Positions 35,500 to 50,988 of a stretch of 64,000 nucleotides of DNA are shown here, piece by piece (position 1 is the stretch's first letter; each line of letters starts with the position of its first letter). The notes under the pieces are model-generated. The model made no database searches, had not been told where the DNA came from, and saw only the letters and a list, made by a program, of their open reading frames with translations. The stretch is from assembly GCA_033961575.1 (NCBI GenBank), contig CM066735.1, forward strand, positions 89,159,449 through 89,223,448, given 5' to 3'. A program made the position numbers and the translations under genes. This DNA comes from Aselliscus stoliczkanus. Taxonomy: Eukaryota > Chordata > Mammalia > Chiroptera > Hipposideridae.

Positions 35500-35958
35500 G
35501 TGCTTATGGCAGCCGCTTGTCACATGTGGCTACTGAGCATTTGAAATGAGGCTAGTGAAACGGAGGAGGTGAACCTTTAATTTTGTTTGTGATTAATTTA
35601 AATCTAAAAACTAGTACTTGATTCCATTACTGGAGAACTTGGATCTGTAAATCTGTTTTTTTTCAACTGTAAATTTTATGAACTCTAAGTATTGGTTAAA
35701 TGTTTCTGATGAAAATTCAGCGCCCAAAGTGCAATATGTGTGTAACATACACACTGGATTTCAAAGACTCAGTATGAGAAAAAAATTCAATACATTTTAA
35801 TTTGATTATATGCAAAAGTGATAATTTTAGATACAGATAATTTTAAAACATATTATTAAAATTAATTTTACATTTTTCTTTTGATGTGTTTAATGTAGCT
35901 ACTGGAAAATTTAAAATTACATAGGTAGCTAGCATATTTCTACGGGAAAGTGCAGTTC
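35500..35958 (-). mobile_element. Non-autonomous hAT-type DNA transposon
   Basis: CACATGTGGCTACTGAGCAT and TTGAAATGAGGCTAGTGAAA at one end, and TAGCATATTTCTACGGGAAA near the other, match a familiar MER element of about 450 bases read in reverse. It looks close to full length. The exact family name is uncertain. Confidence 0.6.
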
Positions 35959-36699
35959 TATTTAATTAAGAATGTATTGAATGTGACTGTTGAATGTTGT
36001 CACTAGATATTTTGAAGCCATTTTGGAATGTTACTTTATAGAGGGAAATGAGAGCCCTTCTACTGTCACCCCAGAGCACCAGAGGCAGAGTCCAAGGGCA
36101 CTCTCCTTTTGGAAGTACAATCTTTTCAGGGTATCTCACCCCTTCCCTCTCCCACCCACTATGGAGCAGCATTCAGAGTAACTGATGAGCCTCTTTCAAA
36201 TAGAAGCCTCATCTGGTGTCTACACACCTTGATCACCCTCTACATTCAGCAGGCTTACTTCAAAGGACTTTGGCTTATTTTAAAACACCAGACCCATTCC
36301 AGTTTGAGAAATAACATTGATGAGAATATTCAAAATATTATACCACTGCCTCTCAAAGAAGACCCAACACTATTTTGAATAAAGGCACCGGCATCTCTCT
36401 CCAAAAGGGCCAGTTTTGAAGCCAACCACACTCATTAGGTTGAATTCTGGCATGTCTGTTACATCAATTATCAAACAGAAAATGACATTCTTTTATAATC
36501 CCTTTTATAGGTCTCATCTGTCTGAAAACTGCTTTGTAATTTTCCCCGTTATCAGGTGCATTGACTCGCACCTTGAGACAGAGGTTTTTCAGCTGGAGCG
36601 TATAGTCCCTAGTATGGCCATGGCTGGAATGCAGGGGATCCATAACTGTGGAAGGCCTTTTCCAAAGTTTTTTTCACTGATCTCCAATGGGAATTTGGT
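35959..36699. other. Unique sequence, no gene seen
   Basis: The 113-codon plus frame at 36,416-36,757 has no domain pattern or splice context and runs into a probable transposon. Confidence 0.4.
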
Positions 36700-36860
36700 A
36701 TTTCCTTTCATTTTAAAGACAAGAAGCAGATTAAACTACCATTATCAGTACCTATGATGTCACCAATAAAAATCACAGCTGTTTTTCAAGGGACAACACA
36801 GTTGTTCCAGAAATCCTGAAATATCATTTATATATGTCATGACTTTTAAAATCATGATAG
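36700..36860. mobile_element. hAT-like repeat fragment (tentative)
   Basis: TATCAGTACCTATGATGTCA and CCAATAAAAATCACAGCTGT share order with 43,740-43,810, which suggests one dispersed DNA-transposon family. Confidence 0.35.
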
Positions 36861-38386
36861 TTAATTCTTCTGACTATAACCTCTCATAATATATAGAGGC
36901 AACTGTTTGGTCACCTTTCATCTGGTAGTTAGTCATTCAGCCACAAAAGGGGGCAGGTGCATTTTCTCAGCTAGTGATCCAGACCTCTAGGATGCTATCT
37001 ACACTTGTTTGTTCTTCATGGATACATGGAAAGAAATCAGCCATTTAAATTATTTGCTACAGTTTTGCAAAACTGGCCAGTTCAAATGAGTATTTTTTAA
37101 ATTCTCATAAGTTAGCATTATCTTTTGAAATATAATAAGCACATGGGCTACAGGTCTAGAACAGCAAGTTCAAATGCAAAGGATGGATACATTAACTATT
37201 AAAGTGTGTTATTTAAAGTAATTTTTAAAAATATATTTGACAGATTGGGCAGTGACATAGGTCATGCAAAATGTTTTAAGTTCTGTGAGAATCAGTGTTT
37301 TCTGTATTTTTGTTGTTGTTGTTCTTTGGAATCCTACGTACTTTAACTTTTACATTTAACTTAAAAAAATTTAAAAAATATATATTAATTTTACATTTTA
37401 AAATATAAGAAGGGTTACACAGGTGTTCCTAGACTACCAAAAGGGGAAATGATTAAAACCCTCTGACCTAGGCATGATATTACTAATGTAGGACACTGGC
37501 TCTCCACGTGTTTTTAACTAGAGACGCCTACGACATGTAGAATCCACAAATGTTACCTCACACTGGTCACAGTCATGCTCACACGTCCCACTCCACCCAC
37601 AACTGAGTAGAAAGAAGGTTTCTCTGTATTCCTTTTCTATTGTTGTCAGCATAAAGGAAAAAAGTAGAGAAAGGAACATGACTCTTTAATAGACATCACA
37701 GTGCATGATTTCACATGAGAAAGCCTTAGACATTGAAGATGATGTCAGAGGTTTTGGAGCCTGGGAAGCAAGCAGCAACTTCCTTGTAATTCAATAAATT
37801 ACCATTAATTTTTCTAGAAACCAGTTGATTCGTCCATCTTCAATATGAAAACTGAATTAAAATCTTGCGTGTTATTACTGAAGTTCTTTCCCTCTGTCAG
37901 TTGAGTACAATATGAATGTATATTTAGAAACACTACAGCACCTTTCACTTAAAAAGAAAGCTACACGGTACTTACACTGGAAAACAAGACCAGGCAGAAG
38001 AAAGTGATGCATATTAGAGGCCCGGGTTTCTCAGCACTGTTGTCCCAACATTAAGAAACACCCTGGCATAAAAAAAACGCTGTCGCTTTTAGAAATTTTG
38101 TTCTTTTTTAACACCAAAACGAAAATTCAGCCCACAATTTAATATTGTCAATACATATTCTTCATTACACAACTGGCATGCCAACTGTTACCTAAGCACT
38201 TCAGACTCTTCAAATCCATCACCCACACGTTCTGAACTCATCTGCACCAAGATATGAATAAAGATGAATAGCATCTTGAGGAAATAGCTTCCCCATTCTC
38301 AAATGGCAAAAGCCATGGAGCAAACTCTTTGTAGTGTCTGAGGGATTTCTCAGAGGGACAAGGAAGAACCCTAAAGTACCATTTCC
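36861..38386. other. Unique AT-rich sequence, no gene seen
   Basis: No recognised repeat apart from short A/T runs at about 37,205-37,400. No coding signal. Confidence 0.4.
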
Positions 38387-38388
38387 AT

Positions 38389-38423
<35 letters not shown>

Positions 38424-38427
38424 TTTT
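38387..38427. repeat. (TTTA)n microsatellite
   Basis: About ten uninterrupted ATTT units. Confidence 0.95.
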
Positions 38428-38781
38428 TCAGAAAAATCACATCCTTCTATGGCAACCTACCCACTGGGGATTTAAAATGAAAAGGGACCCCAGAAGTCCT
38501 TTCCTATATTGAGGTGCTATGATTCTCTTACAAATAAGTGACTTTTTTTATTTTGCTAAACTTAAGTTAGTTAGGTTTTGGTAGGTGAACAGCCAAACTT
38601 AGCATCACTTTATGGAGAATAGTTCTAGGAGACTTTAATGAAATTGCAAATGCTTAGAAACAGTCATTCACTTGCATGCTGGGTAAACAGAAAACCATGC
38701 TGACTGTATTTATTTTACTATCATTATGTCTCCATGGGGTGAGCTAATAAAAAAAGTTCAGGATGTTAACAGCTTGGTGAT
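38428..38781. other. Unique sequence, no gene seen
   Basis: No recognisable feature. Confidence 0.35.
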
Positions 38782-38841
38782 AAATATATACATACATATA
38801 CATGTATATGTGTATAGATATAGATATACAAAAACATACAG

Positions 38842-38877
<36 letters not shown>

Positions 38878-38910
38878 GTATATACTCACATACACACACA
38901 ATATATATAC
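38782..38910. repeat. Compound (ATAC)/(AC)/(AT) microsatellite
   Basis: Alternating purine-pyrimidine sequence, with an AC core at about 38,842-38,866. Such tracts can adopt left-handed DNA. Confidence 0.9.
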
Positions 38911-39024
38911 TCTAAAAACATTTGTTTTCCCTTTATCTCAAACCATGATTACAGAAAATCCCCAACACTCGAATGAATTGTTTTCCAAATGTTTGTTTAT
39001 AAATTGGATGCTTTTCACTTCATT

Positions 39025-39165
39025 CATTAGTGTTCATTCATTCATTCAACAAGTAGTTATTGAACTCCTACTGTGTGCCAAGCTGGTGGTGAACATCAAA
39101 TACAGTAGTATAAAAACAGGTACCTCTTTCCTCAAAGAGATGTTTCACAAGGTGGTCAGGTCCCA
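39025..39165 (-). repeat. L2 LINE 3' end, reverse
   Basis: TTCATTCATTCATTCAACAA, GTAGTTATTGAACTCCTACT and GTGTGCCAAGCTGGTGG mark the L2 terminus in reverse. Confidence 0.8.
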
Positions 39166-39184
39166 AGCTAACCCATAGTAACCT

Positions 39185-39590
39185 CCTATGTTATTCAGCT
39201 TGGGCTGCCAGAACAAAATACCATAGACTGGGTGGAACAGGAATTTGGTTCTCACAATTCTGGAGACTGGAAGTCCAAGATCAAGATGCCAGCAAGGTCA
39301 ATGTTTGGTGAAGCCTCTATCCTCAGGTTGTAGATGGCCATGTCGTACTATATCCTCACCTGGCCCTTCTTCCACTGTGTGTGTTGGGGCGGGGGGGGGG
39401 GGGGGTGCAGGAAGGGGAGACAGGAAGCAAGCTCTCCGGTGTTTCTTATCAGGGCACTAATCCCATCATGAGGGTCCCACCCTCGTGGCCTCATCTAAAC
39501 CTAATTACCTCCCAAAGGCCTTTCCTCCAAATATCATCATCTTAAGAATTAGGGCTTCAATACTTCCTTAACATCAACTGTGCTATTTCA
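39185..39590 (-). mobile_element. MaLR (MLT1/MST-type) LTR, reverse
   Basis: GCTGCCAGAACAAAATACCA, CTGGAGACTGGAAGTCCAAG, GGGCACTAATCCCATCATGA and AATTACCTCCCAAAGGCC are the reversed order of a MaLR solo LTR. No internal region is seen on either side. Confidence 0.85.
39391..39405. repeat. G15 homopolymer in the LTR
   Basis: Fifteen G, preceded by GGGGC, in the middle of the MaLR LTR. Confidence 0.9.
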
Positions 39591-39638
39591 CCTATCATGT
39601 TAATTTAACAGACCTAAGTATTTCTACTCCATCTCAGA

Positions 39639-39799
39639 ACAGTGAGGCCTTGGCTGCTGGGGTTTGGCTCCTGCAGGCAGGGGTTAGGGGGAGAGGGCCC
39701 CAGACACCAAATGGGGATGAGAGCTACAGCAGCATGAGATACCTTAGGGCCCAGGTGGCTGGGGGCTTGGAGGAGAGAAACCTAGACTCTGAGGCTCAG
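39639..39799 (+). other. Splice-bordered GC-rich block, not coding
   Basis: Preceded by a pyrimidine tract ending CTCCATCTCAG and followed by GAGGCTCAG|GTAAGC, so both borders look like splice sites. All three plus frames contain stops, so it is not an internal coding exon in this sequence. A non-coding RNA exon or coincidence are both possible. Confidence 0.25.
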
Positions 39800-40619
39800 G
39801 TAAGCTTCTGAAGCAGACATGGTTATATCTCTGCCATGGGGCCAAAATTCATAAGTGATGTGCTTTTGTAAGGCATTCTTACTTCAAGGTTTGCTTCATC
39901 TATGAAGCTTCTCATGATCAAGTTCCATCAGGCAATACAACCAAACACATAAAGATAACACTAAATCAGAATAACACCAAGATTCAGTGAATTATAATAA
40001 GTTTGAGGTTTTTGCAAAGCTGTAATTACACAGTGCTTTTAACCATGCCTGCTAGACTAGGCTGGCGGCATTTCCACCTGTTTGCTGTGTGAAAGCCAAC
40101 ACCCACCAAGCTTAGCCCTTCAACTAGAAATAATTCAAGTCTTCTAAGGTTTGATCACTTCCTTAAATGCCTGCATGATCAAAGCCAGCCTAGAATGGAA
40201 AGGGATCAAAAGAAGGGAAAGTACACAAATGCAGGAACAGATTTTGAAATGACCTAGACTAACATCTAGTGAGGCTGACTTCTCAGAAAATCCTCCCGCA
40301 CCTCAAAGAAACAATGAACACTCACCATGCAGAGGCTGAGTGCAACTTTTCCCTGTGATCCTGGACCCATGCAGAAGCGATCAAGAACTCTTAGCTGGAT
40401 CGCTGACATACAGACTTCCAAAATGGAATGCAAAGCTCCTTGTGATGTTTTTAACAGAAATAAAAGGAAAAAAATACTCTCACATTTCTCTCCCCTCATC
40501 TATTGTTAAAATTAAAGAGGTGGGTGAGGACATTCGGGTATCTTCCGGTGACTCAAATCAGGCTTGGGGCTATACTGAGACTCTGGCTCTGCCACAGCAT
40601 GTAGGGCCTACAAATAATT
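39800..40619. other. Unique sequence, no gene seen
   Basis: Overlapping frames at 40,266-40,693 on both strands have no supporting context. Confidence 0.4.
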
Positions 40620-40850
40620 CTAATGTGTGTCTGGTCCTTTGCAAGGGTTTTTATCTCCGTGGTCCCAAAGGCTCCTCACGGCAAGGTATATAGGACAAGA
40701 AAAGCAGGGCTCAGAGAGTGTGAGGCACTCTCACCTGTGGTAATACAGCTACTGGCAGAATCATATTCAAAATCAGGAATTCCAACTGCAGATCATATCT
40801 TTATACAAGCTTGTAACCCAGAGCTCTACTCTCTGCATGATGCTGAAGAA
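40620..40850 (-). repeat. MIR-like fragment, reverse (weak)
   Basis: GCAGGGCTCAGAGAGTGTGA and GTAATACAGCTACTGGCAGA resemble reversed MIR. Confidence 0.5.
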
Positions 40851-41094
40851 AGCCTGGAGCTGTGTTTTGTTTTTAATTGAATTAATTTCACCACGAACCA
40901 TCAGAAGCTTTCACATAAAAAAATTCTAGATTTCTGACTTTTTTGGGAAAATCCAAAGGTCCGACTCATACTGCTGCAGACAACAGAAAGGCAGAGCTAA
41001 GCCAACACTGTTGCTCACTTCCCTGTGGATCTTGCCATAACCCAAATATGATCAAAGACCCCCTCCCTCTGCCTCCGTGATCTCAGGCTCAGCT

Positions 41095-41395
41095 ACACAA
41101 AACTCGAACACATCATGCTGGTCCCCTTTCGGGTCTATGCTCACATGATGTCCCTCCCCCTCGGACGCCTCTCTCCATCGTGCCAGTTTGATGGGTAGAT
41201 GTAAGCAATGTTTTCAGGATTCAGTTCAAATGCCCCTGGCTCCATGAAATCAATTCCAATATCTGTGGAAAAACTAACCAGGCTTTGTTCGGGGCTCTTG
41301 AACATTTTCTTGCGCTTGGTTCATTGAACCTCTTTTCACATGTTCCTCGTCAGTGCTGGGCACACAGTGAGGAATTAATAATGTTGCGATCATTC
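41095..41395 (+). repeat. L2 LINE 3' fragment
   Basis: GGATTCAGTTCAAATGCCCC and CACACAGTGAGGAATTAATA fit the L2 order. Confidence 0.65.
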
Positions 41396-41414
41396 CTAAA
41401 AGCAAAGACTTAAA

Positions 41415-41625
41415 TAATACTTCACATGTGCCAGACACTATTCAAAGCACCTTATACATGTTAACTCATGTAAGCTTCACAACTACCTATTGTTAAACAC
41501 TTTACATAGAGAACACATAGTAAAAGTCCAGGAAATTTTCCCAGAGTCGCTCACCACTCAGTTAGTAAGAGGCAGAAGAGAAATTAGAACTGAGTCTGGC
41601 TACCTCTGGATAGATGGTCAGATGG
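41415..41625 (-). repeat. MIR SINE, reverse
   Basis: CACATGTGCCAGACACTATT, CCTTATACATGTTAACTCAT and TCAGTTAGTAAGAGGCAGAA follow reversed MIR. Confidence 0.75.
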
Positions 41626-41939
41626 TAGGTTACATGAAAGGAAGGGAGAGAAGAAGAGAAAGAGAGAGAGGACTGAGGGACAGATGAACTCTCAGAAATA
41701 GGGAACGGCAAGCCAAACAGAGAGAGATGTGAAGGACAACTTTCTGTTTAGGAACTGCAAATCTTTTGGTGAGGTGGGGGCAGTGCTGTGTGCTGGTAAA
41801 TTTTAACAACAGAGTGCCTAGAAAAAAAAGCACGCTTTGTAATGTCTGTTAGTCTCTGTGGTGTAAATACTCCTGTCATAGCTGATTTCAAGCTACCAAC
41901 ATGATATCACTGAATGTAGAGTTGGCAAGAAGAAATGTG

Positions 41940-42170
41940 AATAATTGCCAGTACTAACCAGTACTAACACACCAAGGGGTAGGATATGCCAAGGAAAATG
42001 ACAGATAAAGAGACAGGTAGGACCAGGTGATGAGGGACCTATTAAACCATACCAAGGATGTAGTCCTTCTCTATGAAACCAGCAGTAATTTAAAAATTGT
42101 TAGTAGGGAATGACGTGATTTATGGGTATAAAGAGGTGGTCACAAGATGGGCACACAGTCAACATTTTAG
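41940..42170 (-). repeat. L2 LINE fragment, reverse
   Basis: GGACCAGGTGATGAGGGACC and GTTAGTAGGGAATGACGTGA match reversed L2. Confidence 0.6.
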
Positions 42171-43033
42171 AAACCCCTATTCACCTGTCCTACATCTTTC
42201 CTGAGTAACAGTTATGGCTGCAGGGAAAGTTGTCAATTATTTCACTCCTTTCCTACTCTATCCCTCTACCTCTCAGCTGTTTTGCCCTCTACTTCCCCAC
42301 TCCCATCACCTTATTCCAAGGCACCCAGAACTGTTCCCAGTGTCCCAGACTCTCAGGATTGTAGTGTCCATCTATCATATTTGGCATGTAAAGCCTGGAA
42401 AGCCTGACCCAGCTTGAACAGAGAAGCCATCTGATGGAGTATAAAGGAAACAATGCCAGACGCATCTTTGACATTACTGACCATAGCGTTGGAAGGGGCT
42501 TTAGAAACCATTCAGCTTCCAATCATCCTCTTACTGAGGAACAGGAGTGGAGGGCAGTCAACTTAACCAGCCTAGAGCCACCGAGCTGGTTAGGGCCAAA
42601 GCTGTAACTAGAAAGAGGTTGCCTGGTTCTCAGTCAAATAACTTACATGCACATAAGGAGCATGTTTTCCGAGATGCTGCCTTTATCCTGTAAAGTCAAG
42701 GGCTTTCTTAAATGAGCTTTTTCTTCCACTAAGGAGGTTCCACTTCATCAATTAGAACAGACAGAAACATGGCGATATCCTGAGCAGGGACATCCTGTCA
42801 TCCTCTCCCAACAAGGACAATATGAGCCATCTGTTTAGGAAACACTCCATGACCACAGCCTCCTCTCTATCACTCAAGGCCTTATTATCCAGCTTAAGAA
42901 TTCTCCAGATCCTGGCCTTTTCCCATGGGCCTCTATCCACCTGCCTGCACTGAGGCCATTTTCAGATAGCTAGGAAGTGGGCAGGGAAAGGCAGTTAACC
43001 TTTAAAAGCCATTGTGGCAGCTCTGATGTGAAA
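42171..43033. other. Unique, with a weak MIR-like piece
   Basis: About 42,480-42,640 (GAGCCACCGAGCTGGTTAGG and neighbours) may be a decayed MIR. No gene seen. Confidence 0.4.
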
Positions 43034-43035
43034 AA

Positions 43036-43090
<55 letters not shown>

Positions 43091-43091
43091 A
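43034..43091. repeat. (AAAT)n microsatellite
   Basis: About fourteen uninterrupted units with no SINE body in front. Confidence 0.95.
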
Positions 43092-43604
43092 GTTGGAGGG
43101 GAAGTTAAAACTTTTGGTTGAAATGCAATGTAACCTGATCATTCAACCTCACTTCAAGTGAAACTGGCCAAGGCTACAGGGCATCAGGCCACCATGGCTA
43201 CTGGAAACTGAAGTGCAGGCCAGTGATCACCCAGCCAGGAGCCAGAGGCCGAGGCTGCTCTGATGAAGCCCATTTTCCAGTTCTTACAAAGGCATCCCAT
43301 AGACTGGTTGTGGCCTCGACATGTGATCCTGTTTCAGCTAAAACTATCATTCTCCACTTCCTATCCCTTTAGTATGCATGACCATCATCCCTATGAATAG
43401 GGCAAAGAAAGCCAATTCCTTGGGCCAAAGAAGTGAAAACTGGTCTGGAGAGAAAGATCAGAGATGAAAAAGCTGCTAGTAGGACCTGTGTTACAATTTG
43501 CCCAGGCCTGTCCCAATTCACACCTATTGACTTAGGGTAACAACTATGTTTCCTTTCATCCTCAAAAGTATCCCTGCTGTAGACAGTAAATAACATGGTC
43601 ACCC
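43092..43604. other. Unique sequence, no gene seen
   Basis: Balanced base composition, nothing recognised. Confidence 0.35.
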
Positions 43605-43935
43605 TTGTCTGGAATTCTTAGGGTCACAGACCTCCAAGCCTTCTATCCATAGAATTCATGAGATCCATTGACTCAAATGAAAAACAGTCACACATTTATT
43701 TGCCAACAATGAGCAACAATTTAGCACTTCATTTTATTATAAATGCAGGCCACAAACTCCAAATGCAGTATCAGTACCAGCAATTTTGTCAACAATATAT
43801 ATCAGATATCCTCATGCCATAATACAGTTGGCACTGTGATCTCGCAGGATTTGTGCTCATCCCTGCTTCAAAAGAATGGTAGCCATTAGTCCCATCATCA
43901 GAAGTAGTTATAAAGACATGGGTAGGTTGCAGTAT
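43605..43935. mobile_element. hAT-like repeat (tentative)
   Basis: GGGTCACAGACCTCCAAGCC at the start, then GTATCAGTACCAGCAATTTT, resembles an old MER-type DNA transposon with a related fragment at 36,700. Confidence 0.4.
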
Positions 43936-47394
<3,459 letters not shown>

Positions 47395-47452
47395 ATACCT
47401 GGTGATGGGGCAGGACAGATCTACACAATGGAAGAACTGTGCCAAAATAGTT
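47395..47452 (+). other. Possible 58-base exon
   Basis: A pyrimidine-rich tract ending TCTTATTTTCATAG precedes it, and GTGAGT follows. Two frames are open. One reads IPGDGAGQIYTMEELCQNS. The other reads YLVMGQDRSTQWKNCAKIV, whose first six residues recall the YLVMGQ of SFRP2's netrin-like domain, but nothing after that agrees. It is on the opposite strand to the CpG-island exon. I cannot assign it to a gene, and a chance match is quite possible. Confidence 0.25.
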
Positions 47453-48309
47453 GTGAGTCTATTCAATTTTTATTTAGAATCATCTAAAAGGCAAGTTGAT
47501 TTTTGTTGATGTGAGGGCTTATGAATATTCTACTGCAATCATTTGCAAAAGAGGTACCTTTGTGGTAGTTTATCAATTATATGATAGAGATTTTTTTCTG
47601 CTTATGCTGATGGAGGTGTTCATGAAAAATTATCAAAGTGGTCTATCCTTTAACAAACAAGTTTTTCCCTAATTAATTAATTTTCCCTAATTAATTTTAA
47701 GATGCTGAGAAACAGCAGCAGTAAACACCATGCATTTAGACACAAACACAGTTTATTTTGACCAAGGAGACAGTGGTTCCAGCATGAGTTACATGAGGGA
47801 CACACTGAATGGCCCTGAGCACATCACTGAATCTCCTTCCTGCCCCTGGATTGGGAGGGCTGATATCTGAGGCCCCTTTAGCTTTACTATTCTGTGATCC
47901 AATCACCAGAAAGGGGTTCCATGGCAGAGCACAGTCTGCAGTTTGGGACCACAGAGCAAATCTCTGCTCACATTTGATGCCCTCCTTCCACTTCTCCTCA
48001 CATTTAAAAAGGAAATGTCTTCCAAAAAGTTCACAAAAGAAGTCTGATGCCAGCAGCCAGTTCCCTATATCTGCTTCCAGTACCAGGATCCCATCTTAAC
48101 CAATGTTCGCCCCATCAGACCCTGAGGGGAGGTAAGCTGTACCACTAGGGAGGTGAGTCTCCCTACTGTCACAGCCACAGGGGCTCACAGACAAGGGCTG
48201 GCACTTAGAGTATGGCCCTGGGATCTGGAGTAAGGGCCTGGAGGACTCACCCACTCTTCCATGTGGACAGAGTTTAGTATCAAATCGGGCTGAGAGCCTG
48301 CAACACTCC
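47453..48309. other. Unique sequence with doubled TAATTA motif
   Basis: CCCTAATTAATTAATTTT is followed at once by CCCTAATTAATTTT (47,667-47,698). No gene seen. Confidence 0.4.
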
Positions 48310-48535
48310 CAGTGTTCCCCACCCACAAGGGGACTCAGTTCCACCACTTACAAGCTGGACAACTATGAGCAAATGATTTCTTCATGGTTTAGCTTCCTCA
48401 CCAATAAAATGGGAAAAAACATTTTAACTATCTTCCAGGGTTGTTGTGAGGATTGAAACTAAAACAGTACACATACAATATCTAGACTATTGTCTGGCAC
48501 AGAGTAAGGGCTCAATAAATGCGGGCGCTGATTAA
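48310..48535 (+). repeat. MIR SINE, forward
   Basis: CCAGGGTTGTTGTGAGGATT and GGCACAGAGTAAGGGCTCAA with terminal AATAAATG give a clear MIR. Confidence 0.88.
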
Positions 48536-48699
48536 TACCTGTCTCCCCAGAATAGCTCAGCAACCTGAAAAAAACCTCTTTGGTGTGGATCTGAAGTCTT
48601 CCTTCAGGTGTTCTCAAAGGACATGTTCCAACCTGAGTCTAGGGGAAGGGAAGTGGCCTGAGCACAAATCCAGGTGATAAGCTTCCAGAAGGAAACGGG

Positions 48700-50929
48700 C
48701 TCTGGGGCGTCGGAAGCTGAATCTTGCCAAGTGAGGGACTTAATTCTGGGGTCCTACCTCAGGTATCCAGGGAATTCGGAAGAAGCCAGTGCTCTATCCC
48801 CCGACGCCTGGCCTGTGTGGGAGTGGCCTTTGTGTTCAGGAGCTGCACCCAGAGCCTGCGTGGAGGGGATCCGGAATCCCGCGCCGTGGAACCCCTAAGC
48901 TTGAACCCGCTGCTTCAGGGCTGCCCTGGCAGGGGAGGACAGACCTCGGGATTCCTCCCGGGAGCCCTGACCTGTCTGTCGTGCCCCTGTCCCCTCCCCG
49001 CCCCCCCCCAAAAAAAAAACCCAGGACTGAGCTGAGCTCTGCTTTCTCCCAGCTGGTACCCTCCGGCAGGAGATGTCTACAGCGCCACTGCAGAGACGGT
49101 TGTGCCCCTAAATGCCTGCACGTGGGAGGTTAGAACAGGGAGGACCAGAAGGTTTTATACGGCTCCAGATCCACGCAATCTCCAAATTCTTCTTTTATAG
49201 GTACAGTAGGAACCGGGAACCGAACTCTCAGCCAAAGGCTCTGCTTGGAGATGGGCGTGCACCAACTCAAAGAGAGAAGGGTTAAATGAGGTGCGTCCAG
49301 GCCTTTGGCAGCGCAGGATATTCCCCACCAGGATAAATGGTGCCCGGGGGCTATCCCTCCTTTGCAACAGCAGTCTAGGCCCCCTCCCGCAAATGCTCTT
49401 CCATCCCAGGTTGCTGGGGTGCAAAGGAGGAAGGAGCCTCGCCTTCTGGCATCCGCCAAAGCGTCTGGAACAACCAGAAGGATCTACCTAGGGGCTGCAA
49501 GGTGGACAGACCCACCTCTGGGAGGGTCCCCTGGTCTGGTAGCCGTGTCTTCCCACATTCGATACCCACACCCCCTCGACCTGCGCGCCCTCCAACTTTG
49601 CGCTCTACAGCCCCCGGGCTCAGCTCTACTCCCTGGCTCCTCCCAGGTGAGATTTGCGGAGGGAGGAGGGGGGAATGTGCCTCCCACTGCAGCCTCCGCC
49701 CCTTCACTCTCCTCCAACCAGTTCAGACCCCTGTCTACTCACCTGGCGCTGGGGACTTTCCCCCTACTCCGCACACAGGCCTCCCTCTGGGGAGCCAGGA
49801 ACCCCCTTCCCACCCTGCGGCTAAGAAGACATCCTTAATTCTGGAGCGCTCTGCAGGGAAGGTGGGCGTGGGTCTATGGACCCGGCTGCGGAGATGGAAG
49901 GGTGTAGAAGCCAGTGCCGGAGAAAGGAGAGGACTAAGGTCCTCTTGGAGCCAGGAAAAGCATCCCTGGTCCATGATCTAACCACTCAGTCACCGCCCAA
50001 GACACCAACGCATTCAGAATCTCGCTGGGGTTTCTCCTAAGAGGGAGATCGCCCCATCCCAGTCACCCAGAAGCCTGCCTTCCCAAGTCCCCCGGTGCCC
50101 CGACATTCCAGGTCTCCATTCCACCTCTCTGCGCCTCCCCAAGTACCCAGCCCCTCCCCCATCTGTATATACACACCGGGCCAGCGCCCTCCGGAATCAA
50201 ATCCTTTTTCCTCCCTATCAGATGACTGCTCGGGGCTGGCCCCTCGCCCACCTTAGCAGAGCATTTTGGTTGCCCCCCAACCAGATCTATCCCCGACCCT
50301 CAGCTTTCTCCTCACCCGCACCAGCAACATTTTCCCTCTCAAAACCACTTACTTCACCCACCAGGATCTATGCTTGCCGTTCCCACAGCTCACAGCCGAA
50401 AGCCCCTCCAAGGGTTTATTTACCGAGTTGGGGGTGGCATAACTCAAGGATGGACCGAATCCCGCCGCGCTGGACAGAGCCCCAGGGGCAGCCGCAGCCT
50501 TCCCCCACTTCCCACCTCTCCTATTCCACCATCTCGGCTCCTAACCAGCCCCTACAGGCAGGAGGAGCACTGCCAGGTCCCAAACCCTCGCTTCTCTAGC
50601 GGGAGCTGCAAGGAGTGAAAAGTCGACTGGCAAGAACACACAGAGAGAAATGGGCATATGTATACGGCAAGGGGCGTGGGGTGGGGAAGGCGCACGGAGA
50701 ACTAGACGTGCAACTTGCACGGCACGGGGTGAGCACCGCGCAGGGAGGGGGTTACAAAAGTTTGCAGACTATTGCACTGCAGCCGATTGCATGGGGTCAA
50801 AGAGGGTCGACTCCCCCTCTCCAGGAGGGGGTCCCTCCAAGGATCTGAGTCAAGGGGACCAGGGGTTTGGACATGGACCAGAACTGATGTGATAGTTCTC
50901 TACTTGTCCAGGTAGGAACGGCCTAGGCA
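48700..50929. other. GC-rich shore of the CpG island
   Basis: G+C rises sharply from about 48,760, with C-rich runs (CCCCGCCCCCCCCC near 49,000) and moderate CpG. Long overlapping frames in several registers (49,305-49,981, 50,222-50,618) are expected in stop-poor GC-rich DNA, and none shows a family pattern. GTATATACACAC at about 50,168 is a weak TATA-like site. If the minus-strand first exon is right, this is the beginning of intron 1. Confidence 0.6.
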
Positions 50930-50988
50930 CCCGGACAGAGAGGGACAATACCGCTCTTCGCGAAAAGCAACAGGCGGCAGCACCTTAC

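Noticed and set aside
36416..36757. 113-codon plus frame
   Set aside because: It resembles no family I know, has no splice context, and its end overlaps a probable transposon remnant.
38726..39178. 150-codon plus frame
   Set aside because: Its first third is the ATAC/AC microsatellite and its end is reversed L2. It is not a gene.
39185..39590. A complete endogenous retrovirus
   Set aside because: Only an LTR-like segment is present. No gag, pol or env remnants are visible beside it.
47395..47452. A true SFRP-family exon
   Set aside because: Only the six residues YLVMGQ agree with SFRP2, and the following residues do not. A match this short is expected by chance.
49305..49981. Long overlapping open frames (177 and 159 codons) in the GC-rich shore
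   Set aside because: GC-rich DNA is poor in stop codons. Comparable frames occur in several registers and on both strands, and none has a recognisable family pattern or splice borders.
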